In this document: one piece after another, positions 8,486 through 17,690 of the stretch
Numbering within the stretch: the first letter of the stretch is position 1
How the letters are laid out: each line of letters opens with the position of its first letter
The notes under the pieces: generated by a model
What the model saw: the letters and a program-made list of their open reading frames with translations, nothing else
What the model was told of the DNA's origin: nothing
Databases searched by the model: none
Program-made: the position numbers and the translations under genes
Source: Pseudohalocynthiibacter aestuariivivens
GTDB taxonomy: Bacteria > Pseudomonadota > Alphaproteobacteria > Rhodobacterales > Rhodobacteraceae
Reading direction: 5' to 3'
Length of the DNA: 64,000 nucleotides
NCBI RefSeq assembly: GCF_018457175.1
Contig: NZ_JAGFNU010000004.1
Location: forward strand, 1 to 64,000

Positions 8486-8509
8486 AAACCTTCCAGTACA
8501 GGAAGGTTT
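8486..8509. promoter_or_regulatory. Candidate CueR/HmrR-type copper operator
   Basis: A perfect 9-bp inverted repeat, AAACCTTCC-AGTACA-GGAAGGTTT, resembles the ACCTTCC-N7-GGAAGGT dyad of copper-sensing MerR-family regulators, with a 6-nt instead of 7-nt spacer. It lies about 130 bp upstream of the copper operon, and no CueR gene is in the window. It could instead act as a transcript-end hairpin for the GlxA-type gene, although no T-run follows. Confidence 0.5.
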
Positions 8510-8589
8510 CAGGTTCGACCCTATGCCAATATCTATGCAGAAATTGCAGGATTTTGGCTGAGCTTTTGTATCACGAATGCAAGATCTGA

Positions 8590-9636
8590 CTATCCCGTGG
8601 AAACCACTTTGTAGGGAGAGGTTGAAATCGGCGACAGCCGTTTCTTGCGATATGTAGAAGCCGGCATTCCAACGTATCGGCGGAATGCATTCCGAAAACT
8701 TGATGTTTCAGTATAGCCAACCTCTGCTGCAATCTCTTCGATCGGCATGTCTGTCGTCTCCAGCATTTGCTTAGCTTCTTCGATCCTCAGCGTCTGAATA
8801 TACTCGACCGGCGTTTGCCCCGTCGACTTACGAAACCGACGCAACAAGCTACGCTCAGTCAAGCCGCAACGGCCAGCCATTGCGGCAACCGGCGTCGCCA
8901 GCGCGTAATTGTCTGCGGCCCAAATCTGCGCCTCTGCGATCAACCCATCCTCGTGCTGGGCGCCTGCAACGAGCGAGGCATAGTGCAACTGCCCTTCGCT
9001 GTGTGGTTGCAGCAAGTAAATCTTCGCTATGCGTCGTGCTTCTTCCTGACCCGCAATACGTCCAACCAGATAGAGCACCAAATCGCCCCATGCCGATGCG
9101 CCGCCCGCCGTCACAATCCGGTGTCCTTCGCCGGCTGGAACAAGAATTCTTTCCCGCCGCACTCTGATTTCGGGAAAACGCCGAGCAATCACGTCGCAAA
9201 AACCCCAATGGCTTGTGGCGTCCAGGCCGTTCAATAGACCGGCTGCCGCAAGCAACAACGCGCCAGAACAGACCGATGTAATCATTGCGCCGTTAGAATG
9301 CGCATTAACGAGCCAGGGAATAATCTGTGCAAATTCCTCTGGAAGCGGCGCACTGGGATCAAAATGCAGATCAGGAACAATGATCAAGTCGGGTTGACCA
9401 AAGCCCTTTAGCGTACCATCCGGGGTGATCCGCCGTCCGTTGATGTCGATGTAGCTCTCTCCATCTATTGAGAGCAGCGCTGCATCGAAAACTGGTGGCT
9501 TAGGTTGCGTTCCGTGCAGCATTTCCCAGTCGCGCCCGACGGACGCCAGAGCGTCAAGAATACAGAAGACCGTCGAAGTGCCGGCGCAGGGCATCGTCAC
9601 CACAGCTGTACGGCAAGCGGGTTTTGTCATCGTCAT
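8590..9636 (-). CDS. GlxA-family transcriptional regulator (DJ-1/PfpI + AraC HTH)
   Basis: 348 residues. The N-terminal half is a DJ-1/PfpI (class I amidotransferase-like) domain with the nucleophile-elbow segment SVCSGALLLAAAGLL. The C-terminal part is an AraC DNA-binding domain with two helix-turn-helix motifs (CGLTERSLLRRFRKSTGQTPVEY and the IEEIAAEVGY segment). Such proteins sense small molecules and activate nearby genes. The start at 9636 follows a GGA 8 nt upstream; the longest frame would begin 15 codons earlier. It is divergent from the methyltransferase gene, and the gap holds a GACTC-GAAA-GAGTC dyad (9682-9695), so it probably controls the genes at 9753-12286. Confidence 0.88.
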   Translation of the reverse strand: MTMTKPACRTAVVTMPCAGTSTVFCILDALASVGRDWEMLHGTQPKPPVFDAALLSIDGESYIDINGRRITPDGTLKGFGQPDLIIVPDLHFDPSAPLPEEFAQIIPWLVNAHSNGAMITSVCSGALLLAAAGLLNGLDATSHWGFCDVIARRFPEIRVRRERILVPAGEGHRIVTAGGASAWGDLVLYLVGRIAGQEEARRIAKIYLLQPHSEGQLHYASLVAGAQHEDGLIAEAQIWAADNYALATPVAAMAGRCGLTERSLLRRFRKSTGQTPVEYIQTLRIEEAKQMLETTDMPIEEIAAEVGYTETSSFRNAFRRYVGMPASTYRKKRLSPISTSPYKVVSTG

Positions 9637-9752
9637 GAAGTGTCCGATTTTCACCGTTTCAATCGTTTTAGAGCATATCATGACTCGAAAGAGTCCGGCA
9701 ATACCAGCGCAGAAAGTAAACCAACCTGTTGGCTAGATGCCGGAGAACGACA

Positions 9753-10832
9753 ATGAACGAACAATCTACAATCGCCTTTGACGACGCGAAAGCGGAAGCC
9801 TTTGCAACCCATCTGGTTGGCGCGCTGAACGGGGCCGCACTTGCCTTGATGACCTCGCTTGGCCACCGCACCAACCTGTTTGACGTCTTTGCTGCCATGC
9901 CGAACGCAACGTCTCAGGAGCTGGCCGAAAAAGCTGGGTTGGCTGAACGTTATGTTCGCGAATGGCTGGGGGTCATGGTGACGTCGGGCGTGGTTGAGTA
10001 CACGCCGCAAACCAAAACCTATACGTTGCCAGCTGAACACGCGGCCTTCCTGACCCGCTCTGCAAGTCCGGATAACATGGCGGTCACCTGCCAGTTCATT
10101 GGCGTGATTGCATCCATTGAGGAGGAAATGGTCGCTAGGTTTCGCGATGGTGCGGGCACGCATTATCACGATTACGGCCGGTTTCACGAAGTAATGGCGG
10201 AAGACAGCGGGCAACTTGTTGTGGCGGCCCTGACGGATCACATTCTACCGCTTGTACCCGGATTAGTTGAGCAACTGGAACGCGGTGTCGATGTTCTTGA
10301 TGTGGGCTGCGGTGCTGGTCGCGCGATGATGCACCTGGCCATGACGTTCCCCGCCAGCCGCTTTACCGGGATCGATCTTTGCGAAGATGCATTTGCCGAA
10401 ACGCAAATTACGGCGGCGCGGCTGAATCTGTCGAATTTGACCTTCCGCGCCCAGGATTTGTCGCAGGTTGCTTCGCTTGGAAAATTTAATCTTATCACCG
10501 CCTTCGACGCGGTCCACGACCAGAAGGACCCCCAGGGCCTGTTGAGCCTTGTGTTCAACTCACTGGCGCAGGACGGGGTTTTCCTGATGCAGGATATTGG
10601 TGGCTCTCGCGATCTGGCGACAAACATCGACAACCCGTTTTCGCCGCTCCTCTACACCCTGTCCCTCATGCATTGCACACCGGTATCGATCGGCCAAGGT
10701 GGTCCGGGGCTTGGCGCAATGTGGGGTATTGAGACGGCTCAGGAATTCCTCGCCATCGCAGGTTTTGGGCAGATCGAGACCTGCCGTCTGCCGCACGATC
10801 CGATCAACGCTTATTTCCTCGCCCGCCACTAG
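9753..10832 (+). CDS. Class I SAM-dependent methyltransferase with winged-helix N-terminus
   Basis: 359 residues. The N-terminal segment (about 20-95) is a winged helix of the Rv2258c type (ATSQELAEKAGLAERYVREWL). The Rossmann domain has the AdoMet motif VLDVGCGAGRAMMHLA and an acidic post-motif (FTGIDLCEDA). The substrate is unknown; this group contains O- and C-methyltransferases of small molecules. I chose the ATG at 9753, preceded by GGAG at 9 nt, rather than the upstream start at 9729. The flavin monooxygenase follows 24 nt downstream, so both probably act on one small molecule under the GlxA-type regulator. Confidence 0.82.
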   Translation: MNEQSTIAFDDAKAEAFATHLVGALNGAALALMTSLGHRTNLFDVFAAMPNATSQELAEKAGLAERYVREWLGVMVTSGVVEYTPQTKTYTLPAEHAAFLTRSASPDNMAVTCQFIGVIASIEEEMVARFRDGAGTHYHDYGRFHEVMAEDSGQLVVAALTDHILPLVPGLVEQLERGVDVLDVGCGAGRAMMHLAMTFPASRFTGIDLCEDAFAETQITAARLNLSNLTFRAQDLSQVASLGKFNLITAFDAVHDQKDPQGLLSLVFNSLAQDGVFLMQDIGGSRDLATNIDNPFSPLLYTLSLMHCTPVSIGQGGPGLGAMWGIETAQEFLAIAGFGQIETCRLPHDPINAYFLARH

Positions 10833-10856
10833 GTGCTCTTTTTAAGGATTTTCACA

Positions 10857-12077
10857 ATGAAACCGAACCAATCGGAAAACGCGATCGTGATCGGCGCGGG
10901 TCTTTCTGGCCTTGCTGTGGCCAAGGAACTGCGTGCGCGCGGTATCCCGGTCACCATTCTGGAGGCATCAGACCGTGTCGCCGCACCTTGGCGTGCGCGT
11001 CACCCGAAACTTCGCCTGAATATCCACCGACACTTTGCCCGTCTTCCAGGTCACCGGACTATCCGCAACAACGATACCTTCCTGCGCAAGGATTCAGTTG
11101 TAGAGTATCTGGTCGAATATGCAGATAATTTGGATGCTCAGGTCCATTTCGAGACGCGTGTTCTCGCTGTGCAGCGCGAAGGTGACATCTGGCACATAGA
11201 AACGAACAAGGGCGATTATCACTGTGCGTATCTGATCGTAGCAACCGGACGGGAAAAGTTGAAGGACATCCCGGTTTGGCCGGGCATGAACGAATTTGGC
11301 GGAAAAGTTATCCACGCCGCCGATTTTGCTGATCCGCTTGAATATGATGGTAAAAAAGTGCTGGTTATCGGTGCGGGAAACTCCGGTACGGATGTCCTGA
11401 ATCACCTGTCGCGCAGCAATCCCGCGCAGGTTTGGGTGTCTGTACGACACGGCCCGGCGATCTTGCCAGCAGGAGTTCTCGGATTTCCGCTTCACCGTCT
11501 TGCAAACCTGTTCGCGTGTTTACCCAAATGGTCGCTGGATCCAATTTTTGTGATCATGCAGCGGTTGTTCTTTGGCAACTTGCGCCGCTACGGACTGCGC
11601 CGACATTCTTTGGGTGGTGGCACACGAATGATCAAAGATGGTGTGACATTCGCATTGGACGATGGATTTGTAGCTGCGCTCAAGGCTGGACGCTTTGAAG
11701 CGGTCGAGGAAACCGTAGGCTTTTCGCCGACTGCTGTTGAGTTGTCTAACGGACGCGAGATCTTTCCGGATGTAGTGATCTGCGCCACTGGCTATCGGCC
11801 CGGTCTTGATGAATTATTTGGAAATCTTGGGGCGCTGGATAGCAAGGGCTATCCTTTGCACCCAATGGGTCAAGCGGATGTTCACAATCCCGGACTCTGG
11901 TTCACCGGTTACGGCGTGATCTTCCAGGGCTTCTTTCATGCGGCCGGAATAAGCGCAAAACGTATTGCAACCAGCATAGCGTCGCGAATGGCCTCGTCCG
12001 ATGAAGTTCAATCCGTGTACCGCATTGCCAATTCCAAAAAACCGCAACCCTTTTCATTGAAAGGAACAGATCAATGA
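10857..12077 (+). CDS. Flavin-containing monooxygenase / FAD-dependent oxidoreductase
   Basis: 406 residues with two dinucleotide folds: FAD site GAGLSGLAVAKEL near the N-terminus and NADPH site VIGAGNSGTDVL at about residue 170, plus the late ICATGYRPG motif. This is the layout of FMO/YUCCA-like N- or C-oxidising monooxygenases, which use NADPH and O2. The substrate is not evident. The start at 10857 has AAGGA upstream. It is in one rightward operon with the methyltransferase, and its stop overlaps the DUF1127 start (ATGA). Confidence 0.82.
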   Translation: MKPNQSENAIVIGAGLSGLAVAKELRARGIPVTILEASDRVAAPWRARHPKLRLNIHRHFARLPGHRTIRNNDTFLRKDSVVEYLVEYADNLDAQVHFETRVLAVQREGDIWHIETNKGDYHCAYLIVATGREKLKDIPVWPGMNEFGGKVIHAADFADPLEYDGKKVLVIGAGNSGTDVLNHLSRSNPAQVWVSVRHGPAILPAGVLGFPLHRLANLFACLPKWSLDPIFVIMQRLFFGNLRRYGLRRHSLGGGTRMIKDGVTFALDDGFVAALKAGRFEAVEETVGFSPTAVELSNGREIFPDVVICATGYRPGLDELFGNLGALDSKGYPLHPMGQADVHNPGLWFTGYGVIFQGFFHAAGISAKRIATSIASRMASSDEVQSVYRIANSKKPQPFSLKGTDQ

Positions 12078-12286
12078 CGTCGATCAAGCAAGCAAATTAT
12101 GGAGATAGGCGGTACGCAACTCGACATGGGGTCGTACAAATATTGAACTGGTGGGCGGAACGTTGGCACTGCGTAAAAGATCGCCGAGCAATTGCTCGTT
12201 TACCGGATCACCTGTTACGCGACATTGGCCTAGAACACCGCATCCCTTCGAACCACGCTCCAACACTCCGTAACATATGGCTCTAA
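12074..12286 (+). CDS. DUF1127 protein
   Basis: 70 residues with the DUF1127 signature DRRAIARLPDHLLRDIGL (about residues 37-54) and an upstream Trp-rich helix. Small Arg-rich proteins of this family are abundant in alphaproteobacteria, and some affect RNA turnover or phosphate and carbon metabolism. Its ATG overlaps the monooxygenase stop by 4 nt. The reading frame ends exactly where a decayed glutathione S-transferase frame begins, so its 3' end may be a recombination point. Confidence 0.82.
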   Translation: MTSIKQANYGDRRYATRHGVVQILNWWAERWHCVKDRRAIARLPDHLLRDIGLEHRIPSNHAPTLRNIWL

Positions 12287-12287
12287 G

Positions 12288-12593
12288 TTTCGTTCAGATT
12301 TAGGAGTTCACAAGAGTTTCAGCCCGCTTTTTCGCCCAGATACACCGGTAGATTTTTCAAAACCGGGGCTAAACCACTTGAGAAAAAGGTTGTCAGTGAT
12401 TGAAGATCAGCTTTCGCGGTACGCATTTTTGAACGTAAACGGCCCGACAGCGGCTGATTTCTACCTGTTTACGCTGTGCCGTTGGATGGTTAACGTGGGT
12501 CTTTGCCTCAACGACTGGCCCTGTATTTCTAAGCATTCGGATTTGATCCGATCATGCGAAGCAGTTCAGTTAGCTTTTATCTCGGAAAACCTG
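12288..12593 (+). pseudogene. Glutathione S-transferase remnant (C-terminal domain only)
   Basis: The frame with codons starting at 12288 runs through a GST C-terminal all-helical domain without interruption: VHKSFSPLFRP, then RLSVIEDQLSRYAFLNVNGP, TAADFYLFTLCRWM, NDWPCI and AVQLAFISENL. These match the beta-class layout (ELHK..PLF; fTvADaYlF..lrW; rPavqaal..E.L). The thioredoxin-fold N-terminal domain with the glutathione site is absent, replaced by the end of the DUF1127 gene. There is no start codon with a ribosome-binding site. Beyond 12593 the frame continues to 12857 without GST similarity. It is a 5'-truncated pseudogene. Confidence 0.72.
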
Positions 12594-13075
12594 TGCCCAG
12601 ATTCATTGCAATGCGGAGCAAATAGAAACGTGAAACAAACTGGAATGGGATGCCGCTGGCAACAGAAACCGATGAACTCTTCAACGACCATTGCCTGCTC
12701 TGCTGAAAAATCCGCCAAACACGTTTGGCTTCACATTGAAGGCCAAAAATTCAGATCGTTCGCACATCTCCATCTTTCAAAAAAGATTAAAGTGTTGCGT
12801 CGACCCGTTGAAACCACAACCCGGACCATTCGTTTGGCACTTGGCAGCGAATATTAGCGAATGATGACCCGGGCACGAGCTGATTTCTGGACGACTAATA
12901 ACGGCGGCATAGTCCAAATCTTCTAAAAAATGCATTGAACAATTCGCGCGGCAACGCGCTATTTTCAACAAACGACGACTAAAACGAAGAAGACTTTTTC
13001 AGACCGCAACCTTCGAAAAAATCTGTTGTGCAGTCAAAGCTTAAACACTGGGTGTGAAGGTGCCTGACCTTCGAT
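12594..13075. other. Spacer with no recognised feature
   Basis: 482 bp between the GST remnant and the RND permease stop. The + frame of the GST remnant stays open to 12857, but its composition is unlike a protein and it has no recognisable motif. I see no promoter, RNA or repeat here. Confidence 0.5.
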
Positions 13076-16000
13076 CTAGGATCTACGCGCCTTGCGGTGT
13101 CCAAACATCCGCTGAAGCACGACATAAAAGACCGGTGTCAGAAACAAGCCCAACAGTGTCACACCCAACATGCCCGAGAATACAGCGGTTCCCAAGGTTT
13201 GGCGCATTTCCGCACCAGGGCCCGTCGCGATCAGCAAAGGCACGACACCCAGGATGAAAGCAAAGGCAGTCATCAGAATTGGACGCAGGCGCAGGCGGCT
13301 GGCTTCCAACACAGCCTCGACCGGACCCATTCCCTTTTCAGCTTGTGCCTGTTTGGCGAATTCCACAATCAAAATTGCGTTTTTCGCCGCAAGCCCGATC
13401 AAGACGATCAAGCCGACCTGTGTCAAAATGTTATTGTCCATCTGACGGTAGCTGACGCCAATCAACGCGGACAACATAGACAACGGCACAATCAGAATAA
13501 TAGCAAAGGGCAAAACCCAGCTTTCGTAAAGAGCGGCCAGAAAGAGGAAAGCTAGGACGATAGACAGTGCAAAGACGTAAACAGCGGTATTCCCCTGGTT
13601 GCGTTCTTGCAAGGCAAGCTCTGTCCACTCATAGCTTACGCCCGGAGGAACGATTTGGTCGGCCATCGCCTCAATCGCCAACAGCGCATCACCAGTTGCA
13701 ACCCCGGCAGCGGCAGAGCCTTGAATAGGGACAGATACCTGTTGGTTATACCTTTGGATCAGAATAGGCCCTGCAGTTTCGCGGAAACTGACCAACGTGC
13801 CCAGTGGGATGAGCGCGCCGGTTGCAGAGCGAACCTTCAAAGCGGCGATATCGGATTGCTCTAGGCGGAATTGTTCATCTGCCTGGGCACGCACCTGAAA
13901 CAAACGACCGTAAGCATTGAAATCGTTCACATAAGCCGAGCCAAGGTTAATCGCCAGCGTTTCAAATATGTTGCCTATCGGCACGTTGAGGATTTGCGCC
14001 CGCACCCGGTCAATATCTAAATAGGTTTGTGGGCTATTCGCGGAAAATGTCGTGAAAACACCTGTGACTTTGTCAGAGGTCTGCGATGCTCCCATAATCG
14101 CATAGGCGGCGCCCAAGACCCTGCTGATGTCCGCTTCCTCGCTATCTTTGAGTTGCAATTTGAAGCCGCCACCATTGCCGACGCCGCGCACTGAAGGGGG
14201 TTGTATTGCGATGATAAACGCCTCGCGGAGCGACTGCATTCGTCCAAACAACGACCCGACAATTTGCCCGGAGGACAGCCCACTAATGGCACGGTCTTCA
14301 AAGCTGTCGAAGGGTGTGAAAATCACGCCCTGATTGGATGCATTGGTAAATGTTGCCCCTGAAAACCCAGCAAATGCAACGGCATTGGCAACGCCCGGTG
14401 TATCCAATGCTATATCTGAAGCCTGCCGCATGATGGCATCGGTTCTTTCGAGCGAAGCGCCGTCCGGTAGCTGCACAACCACAATTGCATAGCCCTGATC
14501 CGCGTCCGGAATAAACCCGGTCGGCACTTTCTGAGACATATAGATGGTCCCCGCCAACAACGCGACGAAGACCAACAAAGAAGCAGAGAGTCCGCGCCAA
14601 CTGCTGACCAACATGGCAACGGTTGCCTCGAACCGGCGCGTCACTTTCGCGAATGCGCTGTTAAAGCCCGCACCCAGCAGGGACAGGAAACGGCTGATGG
14701 GATTGGTGGGCGCGCTGGTATCGTGGGAGCGCAATAAAATTGCAGAGAGGGCAGGTGACAGGCTAAGTGAATTGAGGGTCGATATCACTGTTGCGATGGA
14801 AATCGTTACCGCAAATTGAGTGTAGAACTGCCCGGTAATTCCAGGCACCATAATCGTCGGAACAAAGACCGCAATCAGTACCAGAGATGTGCCGATAATG
14901 GCGCCCGAAACTTCCTTCATCGTTATCGCCGCAGCGTCGCGTGGCGACAGGCCGTCGGCGATATTACGTTCGACATTCTCAACCACGACGATCGCATCAT
15001 CCACAACGATGCCGATCGCGAGGATTAGACCGAATAAAGTCAGCAGGTTCAGCGAAAACCCCAGGACAAGCATGAAGGCAAAGGTGCCGACAAGCGACAC
15101 CGGGATTGCCAACAGCGGAATGATCGCCGTGCGCCAGTTTTGTAGAAACACGACAATAACTGCAACAACCAGCAGGATAGCTTCAAAGATCGTTTTATAG
15201 ACTTCGTTGATCGACGTTTCGATAAATTCTGTCGGATTGTAGACAACCTGATATTCCAGTCCGGGTGGGAAGTCTTTGGAAAGTTCTTCCATAACTTGCA
15301 GGACTTCTTCTGCGGTCGCCAAAGCATTGGAGCCCGGGCGCTGGAAAACACCAAGCGCCACAGCAGGGTTGTTGTTCAGATAGGAATTCGTGGTGTAGCT
15401 TTTGGCACCAATTTCCACTCTTGCGACGTCGCGCACCCTGACGATACGCCCGGCGTCCGTCGAGCGCACGATCACCCTGCCAAATTCTTCTGGCGTTTCC
15501 AGTCGGCCTTCGGTTGTAATGGTTACCTGAAAGGCGGTGCCCCCTTCATTGGGCGGGCTACCCAGAGAACCGCCAGACACCTGAACGTTCTGTTCACGCA
15601 GCGCGGCAACAACATCTCCGGCAGTCAGTCCCAAGGTCGACAGTTTTTCAGGATCCAGCCAAACGCGAGCCGAAAATTCACGCTCTCCAAAAAGCAATAA
15701 ATCGCCCACACCGTCTAACCGCACAAGCAGGTCACGTACCCGGGACCGCGCATAATTTGACACATAAAGCTGGTCAAAACTGTTATCCGGCGACAGCATA
15801 TGCACCACCATCATCAGATCTGGCGAGCTTTTCGTTGTTGTCACACCCAGATCACGTACCTCGCGCGGAAGCCTGGGTTCGGCAATCGAAACCCGGTTTT
15901 GAACCAGCACCTGCGCGGTATCCAGATCGGTCCCCTGCTTGAAGGTGATGGTAAGACTCATCGAGCCGTCAGACGTCGCAAAAGAGGACAGATAGAGCAT

Positions 16001-16222
16001 CCCCTCGATGCCGTTGATTTCCTGCTCAAGCGGGGTCGCCACGGTTGCCGCCACCGTCGCAGCATCTGCGCCGGGATAATTCGCGCGCACCACAATCGAA
16101 GGTGGCGCGATCTGCGGATATTGCGCGACAGGCAACTGCGTGTACGCAATGCCACCAAGTATCGTCAGAACAACCGAGATAACGATCGCAAATATTGGGC
16201 GATCAACGAAGAAACTACCCAT
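13076..16222 (-). CDS. RND efflux pump permease (HAE1/AcrB-MexB family)
   Basis: 1048 residues, the standard AcrB length. The N-terminus (FFVDRPIFAIVISVVLTILGG) and repeated 12-helix plus two large periplasmic loop layout are typical. Proton-relay aspartates are present in TM4 (GIVVDDAIVVVENVERN). It would export hydrophobic toxicants, drugs or detergents using proton antiport, with the adaptor encoded immediately upstream (1-nt gap) and an outer-membrane factor not in this operon. Heavy-metal (HME) exporters have a different TM4 signature, so copper is not the likely substrate. Confidence 0.92.
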   Translation of the reverse strand: MGSFFVDRPIFAIVISVVLTILGGIAYTQLPVAQYPQIAPPSIVVRANYPGADAATVAATVATPLEQEINGIEGMLYLSSFATSDGSMSLTITFKQGTDLDTAQVLVQNRVSIAEPRLPREVRDLGVTTTKSSPDLMMVVHMLSPDNSFDQLYVSNYARSRVRDLLVRLDGVGDLLLFGEREFSARVWLDPEKLSTLGLTAGDVVAALREQNVQVSGGSLGSPPNEGGTAFQVTITTEGRLETPEEFGRVIVRSTDAGRIVRVRDVARVEIGAKSYTTNSYLNNNPAVALGVFQRPGSNALATAEEVLQVMEELSKDFPPGLEYQVVYNPTEFIETSINEVYKTIFEAILLVVAVIVVFLQNWRTAIIPLLAIPVSLVGTFAFMLVLGFSLNLLTLFGLILAIGIVVDDAIVVVENVERNIADGLSPRDAAAITMKEVSGAIIGTSLVLIAVFVPTIMVPGITGQFYTQFAVTISIATVISTLNSLSLSPALSAILLRSHDTSAPTNPISRFLSLLGAGFNSAFAKVTRRFEATVAMLVSSWRGLSASLLVFVALLAGTIYMSQKVPTGFIPDADQGYAIVVVQLPDGASLERTDAIMRQASDIALDTPGVANAVAFAGFSGATFTNASNQGVIFTPFDSFEDRAISGLSSGQIVGSLFGRMQSLREAFIIAIQPPSVRGVGNGGGFKLQLKDSEEADISRVLGAAYAIMGASQTSDKVTGVFTTFSANSPQTYLDIDRVRAQILNVPIGNIFETLAINLGSAYVNDFNAYGRLFQVRAQADEQFRLEQSDIAALKVRSATGALIPLGTLVSFRETAGPILIQRYNQQVSVPIQGSAAAGVATGDALLAIEAMADQIVPPGVSYEWTELALQERNQGNTAVYVFALSIVLAFLFLAALYESWVLPFAIILIVPLSMLSALIGVSYRQMDNNILTQVGLIVLIGLAAKNAILIVEFAKQAQAEKGMGPVEAVLEASRLRLRPILMTAFAFILGVVPLLIATGPGAEMRQTLGTAVFSGMLGVTLLGLFLTPVFYVVLQRMFGHRKARRS

Positions 16223-16223
16223 C

Positions 16224-17351
16224 TTATTGACCGGCCACTGGCGGAAGCACGACCAGCTCCGGTGTCACCACAGCGCCGGGGCGGGCGCGGACAATGCCTG
16301 AAACAACAATGGTTTCACTGCCAGTCAGCCCTTCACGGATTACACGGTACCCATCCACTTTCGGCCCGGGCAGAACAGGTCTTGGGCTGACGTTGCCTGC
16401 TTCATCAACCATCATCACCAGTCGGCGATTCTGGTCGGCAACAATAGCATTGTCAGGCACAAGAATACCCTCGTAGGGTAATGATCCCGGCACGCTCACA
16501 CGCCCGAAAAGGCCCGGGGTCAATACACCTTCTGCATTGCCCAGAACGGCGCGGATGCGCATTGTACCAGTTGCAGGATCAATCCGATTTTCAGAAAAAT
16601 CCAGGTGCCCGGAGATGGGCGGAATACTTTCATCGGACAGCGTAACTACAACTTCCAATCCGCCGCCGCCTTCTTGCAGCGTAGTCCCGCGCGTGCGGGC
16701 GTCCCTTGCGTAAGACAGATAATACCGTTCATCGATATCAAAGAAAAAATAGATGGGATCATGCGAAACGATGGTGGTCAGAATTGTCGCATTCGCATTT
16801 ACCAAGTTTCCCACATCCAGAAGTTTCTGGTCGATGCGTCCCGAAATTGGCGCCCGGATTTCCGCATAATCGTAGTCAATCTGCGCACGCTCCAGAGCGG
16901 CTTTCGCTTGTTCAAGGTTGCCTCGGGCCTCAAGATGTCTCTCGCGACGCTCATCCACAACACTCTGAGAAATATTGCCGTTCTGGATCAGTGACTCGGC
17001 ACGGGAGAGTTGCCCTTTGCTGAAATCAAAAGAAGCCTCAGCGATGTCGATTTGTGCCTCTGCCTGAAGCAGGGCCGTCTGAAACTCGCGTTTATCAATG
17101 GAAAACAGCAGTTCCCCGGCCTCGACCAATGTACCATCTTTGAAATGAACGCTGTCCAGATAACCGGTAACGCGTGAGCGTACTTCCACTCTTTCAAGCG
17201 CATCGAAACGGCCAACGAATTCATCGTGTTCGACAATTGTCTTCACAACCGGTTTCGCCACGGTAACTGGAGGGGGCGCTTGTTGGGCACTCACACTTTG
17301 AAAAGTCTGTAAGGTTAACAAAGCTGTCGCGAGGAACAGAATTTTTCGCAT
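16224..17351 (-). CDS. RND efflux periplasmic adaptor (membrane fusion protein)
   Basis: 375 residues. Signal peptide 1 to about 22 (SVSA), then the HlyD-like barrel-lipoyl-hairpin order: GRFDALERVEVRSRVTGYL, DGTLVEAGELLFSID, a coiled-coil hairpin (about 90-150), and the second lipoyl half EIRAPISGRIDQKLLDVGNLV. It links the inner-membrane pump to a TolC-type channel. It is first in the two-gene operon with the permease. A dyad ACTGAA-T-TTCAGT upstream (17407-17419) may be its operator. Confidence 0.92.
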   Translation of the reverse strand: MRKILFLATALLTLQTFQSVSAQQAPPPVTVAKPVVKTIVEHDEFVGRFDALERVEVRSRVTGYLDSVHFKDGTLVEAGELLFSIDKREFQTALLQAEAQIDIAEASFDFSKGQLSRAESLIQNGNISQSVVDERRERHLEARGNLEQAKAALERAQIDYDYAEIRAPISGRIDQKLLDVGNLVNANATILTTIVSHDPIYFFFDIDERYYLSYARDARTRGTTLQEGGGGLEVVVTLSDESIPPISGHLDFSENRIDPATGTMRIRAVLGNAEGVLTPGLFGRVSVPGSLPYEGILVPDNAIVADQNRRLVMMVDEAGNVSPRPVLPGPKVDGYRVIREGLTGSETIVVSGIVRARPGAVVTPELVVLPPVAGQ

Positions 17352-17690
17352 ATCAATCCGATTGTCTTGTTTGCAGGTGAGTCGGCCTGGTTACTACTAC
17401 TCCTTAACTGAATTTCAGTAAGCAACAACCTGAAGCATCGTATTTTTTCGTTGATCACACTTTTCTAATGCGTTGCTCGCCGGGCTGCAGGCGCTGAAGC
17501 GCAAATGTTGCTCAAGCGCCGCGTTTTACGGCGATCCGGCGGCAGGTCGGGTCGCTTACTGGATATCACCGGCGAAGCCCGCGGATTTCAGTCGATCTAT
17601 CTCGTGAGACGTGTGTTTCGGTGCGTGTAACACTCACGTGCCAGACTCTGTTTTAGCCAATCAGGCAGGGCGATCCTGCGCCCCAAAGAG
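17352..17690. other. Spacer upstream of the RND operon
   Basis: Holds the leftward RND promoter region and the dyad at 17407-17419. Between about 17460 and 17640 the sequence is more GC-rich and could be eroded coding DNA, but no frame on either strand resembles a known protein. The IclR stop lies at its right end. Confidence 0.5.
17407..17419. promoter_or_regulatory. Candidate operator for the RND operon
   Basis: Perfect dyad ACTGAA-T-TTCAGT, 56-68 bp upstream of the adaptor start. The size fits a TetR- or MarR-family operator, the usual control of AcrAB-type pumps, but no such regulator gene is nearby. Confidence 0.35.

Noticed and set aside
8501-8520. GGTTCGACCC near the copper dyad, resembling a tRNA T-arm.
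   Set aside because: No acceptor, D or anticodon arms can be built around it.
12378-12857. A 159-codon frame that could be called as a gene from a TTG start.
   Set aside because: Only its first 72 codons resemble a protein (GST C-terminal domain) and that similarity extends upstream of the TTG, so it is a remnant.
15800-16390. A 196-codon plus-strand frame opposite the RND permease.
   Set aside because: It is an antisense frame produced by the composition of a clearly conserved gene on the other strand.
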